Source: Nitrospirota bacterium
GTDB taxonomy: Bacteria; Nitrospirota; 9FT-COMBO-42-15; HDB-SIOI813
Reading direction: 5' to 3'
Assembly: GCA_023248365.1 (NCBI GenBank)
Contig: JAHFER010000078.1
Span: 1 to 7,409, forward strand
DNA length: 7,409 nt
Shown here: piece by piece, positions 1 to 5,048 of the stretch
How positions within the stretch are numbered: the first letter of the stretch is position 1
How the letters are laid out: every line of letters starts with the position of its first letter
The notes under the pieces: model-generated
Told to the model about the DNA's origin: nothing
What the model saw: only the letters and a program-made list of their open reading frames with translations
Database searches by the model: none
Position numbers and translations under genes: made by a program

Positions 1-1813
1 CCTCTTCATTTTCAAAGGCCCTGACATGCGGGAGCATCCCTTCTTCAAGCCCTGCAATAAAGACAACCGGAAACTCAAGCCCCTTGGCGCTGTGCAGTGT
101 CATAAGGGAGACCATATTTTTTGTCGCATGATCCGGTGATTTACCTGCATCATGGTTAAGCTCATCCTCGCTCAGGAGGCTCACATCATCCAAATATTTG
201 GCGATAGCCGCATCAGGGGATTTCTCTTCAAACCTCTTGACAGCCGCCAGCAGCTCCATCACATTCTCTTCCCTGTCTTCAAAATTCTCATCCTTCCTCA
301 ATGCCTCTATATAACCTGTCAGTTCAAATATCTTTTTAACAAACTCTGAAGGTGTGAGTTCCTTAACAAACAGCCTGAGTCTTTCTATAAGTTCATGAAA
401 TCTTATGAGGCGCGGATTCCCGGAAAACATTTTCTCAATGCTTTCATACATTGATATGCCGTCTCCCTGTGCATTCTCCTCCAGCATCTTTATGGTTGTT
501 GTCCCGATCCCTCTGGCTGGTACGTTTATTATCCGTCGCAGACTCACATCATCATCAGGCCTGAGAGAGACCCTGATGTATGCCAGAATATCCTTAATCT
601 CTCTCCTCTCATAAAACCTGATACCGCCAATTATTATGTATGGAACACCGGATTCTTTCATCACCTCTTCAATAGCCCTGGACTGGGCATTGGTCCTGTA
701 GAGTATGGCAAATTGTGAAGGTGTCTTCCCATGCCTTAACAGCATCTTTATCGTCTTTACAATATACTTTGCCTCTTCCCTCTCATCAGCAACCTTACAA
801 AATAACACAGGTTCACCGGACGGGTTCTCAGTCCATAATTTCTTATCCCTGCGGCCGCTGTTTTCTCCTATTAACGAGCCTGCCACATCTAAGATTGCGC
901 CTGTAGAGCGGTAATTCTGCTCAAGCCTTATAATCATGGCCGATGGATAATCATGGTCAAAGCTAAGGATATTCTTTAACTCTGCCCCTCTGAAACGGTA
1001 TATGCTCTGGTCATCATCGCCAACAACGCAGAGGTTTTTATACTTATTTGCAAGCAGCTGTATTAATTTGTACTGCGATGGATTCGTGTCCTGATACTCA
1101 TCCACAAGGATATATTTAAAGGTCTCCTGATAGCGGCTCAACAACTCCGGATTTTTTTCAAAAAGCTCAACACATCTCTTAATCAGGTCATCAAAGTCCA
1201 TTGCATTATTCTTCTTCAGCTTATCTTCATAAAGGCGGTATACCTTCAGCGCCTTGTCATCCATGCCAAAACCATGTGACTGCATTGCAAACTGATCAGG
1301 GGTAATCAATCTCCCTTTCAGATAAGAAATCCGACTGCCAATGGAGTTTATTGAATATTGTTCTTCATTTATGTTGAGCTCTTTAACACACTCCTTTATC
1401 AGGACAGACTGATCTCCCTTATCATAGATATAAAAATCATTCCTGAACCCTATAACCTGCCCGTATCTCCTGAGCAGACGTAGGCAGATTGAGTGAAACG
1501 TCCCGATCCAGAGCCCTCCCAACTGACCTCTGACCTCTGACTTCTGATTTCGGGAGGGGACAAGCCCCTCCCCTACCTGTTTACTGCTTACTAATTTTGA
1601 GATTCTCTCCTTCATCTCCTCCGCCGCCTTATTCGTAAACGTAACCGCAAGAATGTTCTCAGCAGACACCCCGTGATTATAAATCAGATTTGCAATGCGG
1701 CAGGTAATAACCCTGGTCTTTCCACTCCCTGCGCCTGCAATAACAAGCAGTGGTCCTTCTATATATTCAACAGCCTGACGCTGTGGTGGGTTAAGATGGG
1801 TGAACTCAATCAT
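1..1813 (-). CDS. UvrD/PcrA-type superfamily 1 DNA helicase, C-terminus cut by window edge
   Basis: ATP-dependent 3'-5' DNA helicase of the UvrD/PcrA/Rep group, acting in the cytoplasm in repair and replication-conflict resolution. 604 codons are visible of a family length near 700-750. Motifs in order: Q motif LNPPQRQAV (residues 7-15), Walker A GAGSGKT (27-33), motif Ia VTFTNKAAEEM (about 56-66), GTFHS (104-108), Walker B DEYQDT (238-243), motif III GDDDQSIYRFRGA, motif IV LEQNYRS, and motif V TLHSAKGLEFP (572-582). Motif VI (GITRA) and the C-terminal tail lie beyond the left edge. About 20 extra residues between motif Ia and GTFHS come from a palindromic repeat and keep the frame. The ATG at 1813 fits family N-termini, but no Shine-Dalgarno sequence precedes it. 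The family is certain; the choice between pcrA, uvrD and rep is not. Confidence 0.95.
   Translation of the reverse strand, partial: MIEFTHLNPPQRQAVEYIEGPLLVIAGAGSGKTRVITCRIANLIYNHGVSAENILAVTFTNKAAEEMKERISKLVSSKQVGEGLVPSRNQKSEVRGQLGGLWIGTFHSICLRLLRRYGQVIGFRNDFYIYDKGDQSVLIKECVKELNINEEQYSINSIGSRISYLKGRLITPDQFAMQSHGFGMDDKALKVYRLYEDKLKKNNAMDFDDLIKRCVELFEKNPELLSRYQETFKYILVDEYQDTNPSQYKLIQLLANKYKNLCVVGDDDQSIYRFRGAELKNILSFDHDYPSAMIIRLEQNYRSTGAILDVAGSLIGENSGRRDKKLWTENPSGEPVLFCKVADEREEAKYIVKTIKMLLRHGKTPSQFAILYRTNAQSRAIEEVMKESGVPYIIIGGIRFYERREIKDILAYIRVSLRPDDDVSLRRIINVPARGIGTTTIKMLEENAQGDGISMYESIEKMFSGNPRLIRFHELIERLRLFVKELTPSEFVKKIFELTGYIEALRKDENFEDREENVMELLAAVKRFEEKSPDAAIAKYLDDVSLLSEDELNHDAGKSPDHATKNMVSLMTLHSAKGLEFPVVFIAGLEEGMLPHVRAFENEE
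1524..1572. repeat. REP-like palindrome plus tandem heptamers inserted in the helicase gene
   Basis: A perfect inverted repeat GGGAGGGG-ACAAG-CCCCTCCC (1552-1572) is flanked by three tandem heptamers (TGACCTC, TGACCTC, TGACTTC at 1524-1544). Read as helicase it encodes VGEGLVPSR (residues 80-88) and the following residues up to about 97, which PcrA/UvrD relatives lack at this point. The block is open in the helicase frame. From memory, similar GGGAGGGGCTTGTCCCC-type palindromes recur between genes in several bacterial lineages; this was not checked by search. Confidence 0.75.
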
Positions 1814-1823
1814 GAGGGGATAG

Positions 1824-1850
1824 TCTATAACGGAGGGAGTAATTTTTCAA
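1824..1850 (-). promoter_or_regulatory. Weak candidate sigma70 promoter for the helicase
   Basis: On the minus strand TTGAAA (1850-1845) and TATAGA (1829-1824) are 15 bp apart, shorter than ideal. The -10 element ends only 10 bases before the ATG at 1813, so a transcript would start within a few bases of the start codon. This agrees with the absence of a ribosome binding site, but the match could be chance. Confidence 0.25.
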
Positions 1851-1873
1851 GTGGTAAATCTCAAAAATCCTCA

Positions 1874-1899
1874 CACGAAGTCACAAAGGACACTAAAAA
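1874..1899. repeat. Degenerate CAC-AAGGA short tandem repeat in the spacer
   Basis: Three imperfect units (CACGAAGT, CACAAAGGA, CACTAAAAA) follow each other in the 175-bp gap between the helicase and the DUF1003 gene. The pattern resembles the cacgaaggacacaaag-type decayed repeats found between genes in many environmental genomes. No terminator or further gene is evident in this gap. Confidence 0.45.
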
Positions 1900-1988
1900 A
1901 TTATGGGAAATGTAAATAAATAATTCTTGCGGAGCTGTTTTTCAGTCTTCGATATTATTTGTTTTCCTCGCGATTTCTACTTAAAGAG

Positions 1989-2705
1989 CTATTGCTTCTG
2001 TAGTGGTTTATGTGCGATTTCCGCCATCAACTCCATCTGGATTTCCTGAATATTTATTAATCTCTGCCATTGATTGACGAGCAGGTGGTCAATCTTTTCA
2101 TGTAAATTACGGATCTCCAGCTCTGCCTTGAGATTTATGCGATAATCATGTTCTGACCGGAGGCGGTCTCTTGATTCCTGCCGATTTTGGCTCATCATAA
2201 TAATCGGTGCCTGGATTGCAGCAAGACATGAGAGGATGAGATTAAGGAAAATATACGGATATATATCAAATGGTCTAATTACCAAAAGGCTGGAGTTTAA
2301 AGCTATCCATAAAAACATCACTCCCGCAAAGATGCTGATAAAACGCCAACTTCCTCCAAAATCAGCAAGCTTGTCAGCCATACGCTCTCCAACGGTAAGT
2401 TGCCGATCATATTCGATATTAATATTTTCAGCAATGAGTTCCTGCTCTTTCATGCTCTCTATAACCTGCTTTTCCAACGCGGAAAGTTCTCCTCTGTCGG
2501 TTTCTATAACCTGTTGGACATATTCTGCCCTGAAGCGATTCAGATCGGTGATGCAGATGAAACCACTGTTGGACCAATCTGGATATTTCAGCTTGATTTT
2601 CTCCGCAACGGGTTCCCTGACCACTTCTCCAGGCAGCACTTCGTTTAGCTTTTTCTGTCTCTTACAGATTGAACATATAATGGTTTTTTGTTCATTTTTT
2701 GTCAT
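1989..2705 (-). CDS. DUF1003 membrane protein with N-terminal Cys motif
   Basis: A 238-residue protein of unknown function. The N-terminal part has CSIC (Cys11, Cys14) and a third Cys at 51 in FICITDLNRFR, a plausible small metal-binding module seen in longer DUF1003 proteins. The DUF1003 core starts near residue 103 (LTVGERMADKLADFGGSWRF). Its two membrane helices are at about 121-143 and 149-171, joined by a short FDIYPY loop, and the signature IQAPIIMMSQNRQ follows. The C-terminus is charged and probably a coiled coil. The open frame extends upstream to 2798, but the start at 2705 is chosen because a near-perfect anti-16S match, GGAGGTGAT, lies 6 bases before it and the extra 31 residues look like read-through. 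It follows the degraded secreted-protein gene by about 110 bp, and no clear promoter was seen in that gap. Confidence 0.93.
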   Translation of the reverse strand: MTKNEQKTIICSICKRQKKLNEVLPGEVVREPVAEKIKLKYPDWSNSGFICITDLNRFRAEYVQQVIETDRGELSALEKQVIESMKEQELIAENINIEYDRQLTVGERMADKLADFGGSWRFISIFAGVMFLWIALNSSLLVIRPFDIYPYIFLNLILSCLAAIQAPIIMMSQNRQESRDRLRSEHDYRINLKAELEIRNLHEKIDHLLVNQWQRLINIQEIQMELMAEIAHKPLQKQ

Positions 2706-2711
2706 GGCATA

Positions 2712-2720
2712 ATCACCTCC
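2712..2720 (-). promoter_or_regulatory. Strong ribosome binding site that decides the DUF1003 start
   Basis: GGAGGTGAT on the minus strand matches the 3' end of 16S rRNA over nine bases and ends 6 bases before the ATG at 2705. It lies inside the longer open frame, which argues that the upstream extension is not translated. Confidence 0.85.
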
Positions 2721-2815
2721 AACAAAATTATTTTGAGCCGCCAGGATTCTTTTTCGAAGCAAACGAGATCCTTCTTCAACCTGGCTGAAAACGTTCACTG
2801 TTAATAAGGTTCGGG

Positions 2816-3305
2816 CTAATCGTCAGCATGGCCGTGTCCGCGGCCGTGCTTGTTATCCTTCCGATCCCCCTCACGCTGATCCCCCTTATGATCCTCTTTC
2901 CCCTGGTGCTCCCTCTGCTTCTTCCAGCGCCCGTAAGGGATGTGTGGTTCGTTCCCGTAGAGGTTTCTGTAATTCCTTGGGACCCGGTTACACAGGGGCA
3001 GGGACATATCGTCTATTCACGACCCCCCATGGCCCGTTGTAGGCCCTTGCGCGGTACCACCGTTCCCCGCGTGGAGACCACCAGTAATCACTATAGAAGA
3101 ATACATCAATCTCCGGTTGGGGAACGAAATAAACCTGGAACCCTGGTATAAACACCACTTACGGCGGCTCGGCGACCACGATCGCTGGTGGCCCGATGTT
3201 AATGTTGACATGCACTTCTGCCAACGCCTCTTTCGGCCCCCCAAGGGCAAACAGTACACCGAGAAGGATGGCCATTTTCAACACTCCGTAAACACTTTTT
3301 CTCAT
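2816..3305 (-). pseudogene. Broken gene for a secreted Trp/Tyr-rich protein with a His-rich tail
   Basis: Begins at ATG 3305 after a strong AGGAGG site, with a signal peptide (MRKSVYGVLKMAILLGVLFA, then ALA as the likely cleavage site) and a mature start EVHVNINIGPPAIVVAEPP. A TAA (3161-3159) then interrupts the frame. The same frame continues with VVFIPGFQVYFVP, FFYSDYWWSPRGERWYRAR and RRYVPAPV to a second TAA (2990-2988). There one extra base shifts the coding sense into the next frame, which goes on as NRVPRNYRNLYGNEPHIPYG, a Lys/Glu/Asp-rich stretch and HGRGHGHADD, ending at TAG 2818-2816. The intact form would be about 162 residues, matching a periplasmic family I know only as hypothetical proteins. 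The region looks more GC-rich than its neighbours. It lies 21 bp after the C39 peptidase gene, probably in one transcript. Sequencing error could explain the indel less easily than both lesions together. Confidence 0.8.
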
Positions 3306-3326
3306 TTCTCTCCTCCTGTAAGTTCG

Positions 3327-3893
3327 CTATTGTCCAGTGTCTTCTTTGGGGAGTATCAATAACGTCCAGTACCCTGTTCTTTTCCAGGCTTTCAAAAGCT
3401 CCTGATAAGGAATCAGGGTATCCTTTTCCCTTCCAGAGTTGGCGATAACCACCTTCCTTGATTCATCGTATCCGACAGCTACTATGTAGTGTCTCCTCGG
3501 TACTATGGAGTTTCCTATATGAAGGAAGAGTATCAGGGGATGGCCCTTATCCAGCTCTTTCCTGAGGCTTCCCATATCCCCATTATAATATCTGGCATTA
3601 AACCCCTTCCCCCTTGCATAGTTTGCCATGTCAACTGTTATAGTCCCCCCGATCTTTGGCGTATATACTTCTCTTGCCACTTCCTCCTGGCTGACATTGT
3701 GCCCCCAGTATCCAAGGACACTGGCTAAGGATGCCGGACCGCAGTAATGTTCTTCCTGAGGAAAGAAGGGGACATCCTTTATATAATGTCCCTGTTCCTC
3801 AAAATGGTATTCAAGATGCTTATAAGATGGATAACAAGCTGTCAATAACAAAAATACAAGTAATGGAAAGAATTTATGTAATATGGAAAGCAT
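3327..3893 (-). CDS. C39-like cysteine peptidase lipoprotein (PA2778-like)
   Basis: A 188-residue predicted lipoprotein: positive start, hydrophobic helix (8-18) and lipobox LTAC with Cys20 as the lipidation site, so it is probably anchored in the periplasm. The peptidase fold is indicated by PFFPQEEHYCGPASLASVLGYWG, giving the likely nucleophile Cys51 with Gln46 five residues earlier as oxyanion-hole residue. RRHYIVAVGYD supplies His135, and VIANSG supplies Asn152 in the usual third position (Asp or Asn in the clan). The C39 family includes the double-glycine leader peptidases; free-standing lipoprotein members are less understood. It sits just downstream of a PA2779-family gene, the same pairing as in Pseudomonas aeruginosa PA2778/PA2779 as I recall it. 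No good Shine-Dalgarno is seen before the ATG, and a hairpin ends 12 bases upstream. Confidence 0.9.
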   Translation of the reverse strand: MLSILHKFFPLLVFLLLTACYPSYKHLEYHFEEQGHYIKDVPFFPQEEHYCGPASLASVLGYWGHNVSQEEVAREVYTPKIGGTITVDMANYARGKGFNARYYNGDMGSLRKELDKGHPLILFLHIGNSIVPRRHYIVAVGYDESRKVVIANSGREKDTLIPYQELLKAWKRTGYWTLLILPKEDTGQ

Positions 3894-3905
3894 AATTCAA
3901 ATGAA

Positions 3906-3924
3906 GGCCCCGATTAACGGGGCC
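3906..3924 (-). terminator. GC hairpin between the PA2779-family and C39 peptidase genes
   Basis: A perfect 7-bp stem GGCCCCG/CGGGGCC with a 5-base loop starts 8 bases after the stop of the PA2779-family gene. On the minus strand it is followed by TTCATTTGAATT, only a loose T-rich run, so it could be a partial terminator, an mRNA-stabilising hairpin, or a structure limiting initiation of the downstream gene at 3893. Confidence 0.55.
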
Positions 3925-3932
3925 ATTTAAAA

Positions 3933-4334
3933 TTACCTAACAATGACCCTGTGATTGGTTAACTGCAAGAGGATAACAAATAAGATAGCTATAACGAGGA
4001 GCGTTACTATAATCCCAAGACCACCATCGCCGCCACCCTGTACCTGGTCAAGGTGTGAGGCTAACTGATGCAGGTCTGCATCGGAGAAGCTTGCGATCTT
4101 AATTTTGACCTCCTCCGGATTAAGTCCCAGGTCCATGAGCCTCTGTGATACGACCTTTGACTCCAGTACACCTTGAACCCTGGCCACGTCAGCCTGTCTT
4201 GACCCATTAGATGCCAGGTGAGAGGGTATAATGCCGGCGCTTCCAGCCCTTGGTACCAAGAATACGATCAGCATAACAACGGCCACATACCACATAAGAG
4301 GATGGTTTAATAACGCCTTTCTTAATTTCTGCAT
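3933..4334 (-). CDS. PA2779-family two-helix membrane protein
   Basis: A 133-residue protein of unknown function. It has an N-terminal hydrophobic segment (about 13-30, signal anchor or signal peptide), then a mostly helical soluble part of roughly 70 residues (VQGVLESKVVSQRLMDLGL through SDADLHQLASHLDQ). A glycine patch GGGDGG (100-105) follows, then a second hydrophobic helix (about 107-125) and a short tail ending NHRVIVR. The helical block with the sense 'no subunit/region n, conserved LxxLG, SDxDLxxLAxxLD' is the hallmark of the family named after P. aeruginosa PA2779. The open frame reaches 4373, but the start at 4334 is chosen for the GAGGTGAT site just upstream. The next gene encodes a C39 cysteine peptidase lipoprotein, so the pair probably works together. 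The Gly-Gly patch before the helix makes this protein a candidate substrate (inference). Confidence 0.88.
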   Translation of the reverse strand: MQKLRKALLNHPLMWYVAVVMLIVFLVPRAGSAGIIPSHLASNGSRQADVARVQGVLESKVVSQRLMDLGLNPEEVKIKIASFSDADLHQLASHLDQVQGGGDGGLGIIVTLLVIAILFVILLQLTNHRVIVR

Positions 4335-4338
4335 TAAA

Positions 4339-4346
4339 ATCACCTC
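4339..4346 (-). promoter_or_regulatory. Ribosome binding site that decides the PA2779-family start
   Basis: GAGGTGAT on the minus strand lies 4 bases before the ATG at 4334 and has the same core as the site before the DUF1003 gene. It places the start 13 codons inside the longest open frame. Confidence 0.8.
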
Positions 4347-4362
4347 TTTTCTACAAATTGGA

Positions 4363-4392
4363 TTTATATACATATCCGCTAATGAGTATCAA
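4363..4392 (-). promoter_or_regulatory. Candidate sigma70 promoter for the PA2779/C39 operon
   Basis: TTGATA (4392-4387) and TATAAA (4368-4363) are separated by 18 bp on the minus strand, giving a leader of about 20 bases before the ATG at 4334. The -35 element overlaps a small palindrome GTATC-AA-GATAC (4386-4397) that could be an operator. The rest of the 4335-4526 gap is AT-rich with no gene evident. Confidence 0.4.
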
Positions 4393-4526
4393 GATACTAT
4401 TGTTTAGCAGATATATCAAGCCGCATAACTTATTTCTTTTTTTATTAAGAGCGGAAGATTTTCTGTCATTGCGCCACAGATGTAGAAATTCATACTGGTA
4501 ATGGTCTAATCCTGCGGTCTGAACCG

Positions 4527-4676
4527 TCAGAATGGTCTTCGCCCCTGAATGATGTTGAGCAACACAACAATGATTGCGATGACAAGCAGAATATGTATGA
4601 ATCCATTAATCGTGTTACCGCTCACAAGCCCCAGCAGCCACAGAATTATCAGTATTACAGCAATCGTCCACAACAT
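4527..4676 (-). CDS. lmo0937-family small membrane protein
   Basis: A 49-residue protein that is nearly all membrane: helix 1 at about 2-18 (LWTIAVILIILWLLGLV), turn SGNTINGF, helix 2 at about 27-43, and a basic end QGRRPF. This matches the small widespread family named after Listeria lmo0937, in which MLWTI..ILxxLWLLGLV and a closing QGRR are typical. Function is unknown. A strong AGGAGG site lies 6 bases before the ATG. It starts 21 bp after another tiny membrane-protein gene, so the two may be co-transcribed. Confidence 0.88.
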   Translation of the reverse strand: MLWTIAVILIILWLLGLVSGNTINGFIHILLVIAIIVVLLNIIQGRRPF

Positions 4677-4697
4677 AATGATCCTCCTATTCTGCTA

Positions 4698-4823
4698 TTA
4701 TAGAATTTTGTTTTTTTTCTTACACAACTTCATTCTAAAGCGAGATGCTGCAATAACTCCTATAAAAACACCTGCCAAAACAGTGAGAAATAAAACGATT
4801 GTAAGGGACGCATAGAATCCCAT
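4698..4823 (-). CDS. Putative 41-residue single-helix membrane protein
   Basis: Encodes MGFYASLTIVLFLTVLAGVF followed by IGVIAASRF and a basic tail (RMKLCKKKNKIL), giving one membrane helix at about 5-29 with a positively charged, presumably cytoplasmic end. No family was recognised. There is no clear Shine-Dalgarno before the ATG. An in-frame GTG at 4856 would add 11 residues but lies inside the terminator hairpin. Support is its clean membrane-plus-basic-tail composition and its place 21 bp before the lmo0937-family gene. It may be a chance frame. Confidence 0.45.
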   Translation of the reverse strand: MGFYASLTIVLFLTVLAGVFIGVIAASRFRMKLCKKKNKIL

Positions 4824-4841
4824 GGGAGTGAGACTATAAGC

Positions 4842-4873
4842 AAAAAAACCGTCCACCTATGCTCAGGTGAAAC
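4842..4873 (-). terminator. Rho-independent terminator-like hairpin with T7 tract
   Basis: On the minus strand TTTCACCT-loop-AGGTGGA pairs over 7 bp (one G-T wobble, then a bulge and a further C-G pair) and is followed 3 bases later by seven consecutive T (4848-4842). It would end transcripts coming from the hydG-glycosyltransferase side and separates them from the small membrane-protein genes. Confidence 0.55.
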
Positions 4874-5048
4874 CGGGGTTCTTAAAAAATAAAAAAGATA
4901 GTTATTCTGTCTGGCGGTCTGGGCAAAATGTATACCATAATGCTTTTAACCCACTGGAAAAACATTCTTTGTGAAATATATCTTCCATTACAGGTAACAT
5001 ATTACAACCCCTTTAGTAAAGTCAAGGAAAATAAGCTGCCAAGCCAAG

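Noticed and set aside
2236..2712. 158-codon open frame on the plus strand opposite the DUF1003 gene
   Set aside because: It has no recognisable domain, and the minus strand carries a clear conserved protein with a strong ribosome binding site.
2706..2798. N-terminal extension of the DUF1003 protein to 2798
   Set aside because: The consensus ribosome binding site lies within it, immediately before the internal ATG, and the family N-terminus begins near the CSIC motif.
3159..3161. In-frame TAA in the secreted-protein gene as a recoded codon
   Set aside because: TAA is not a selenocysteine or pyrrolysine codon, ordinary genes here end in TAA, TAG or TGA, and the same gene also has a frameshift.
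4911..4928. Sigma54 promoter on the plus strand (CTGGCGGTCTGGGCA)
   Set aside because: The GG-to-GC distance is 8 bases instead of 10, and no plus-strand gene follows.
4850..5048. Riboswitch in the spacer upstream of the small membrane-protein genes
   Set aside because: I looked for cyclic-di-GMP (GEMM) and preQ1-like cores and found none. Only the terminator-like hairpin is supported.
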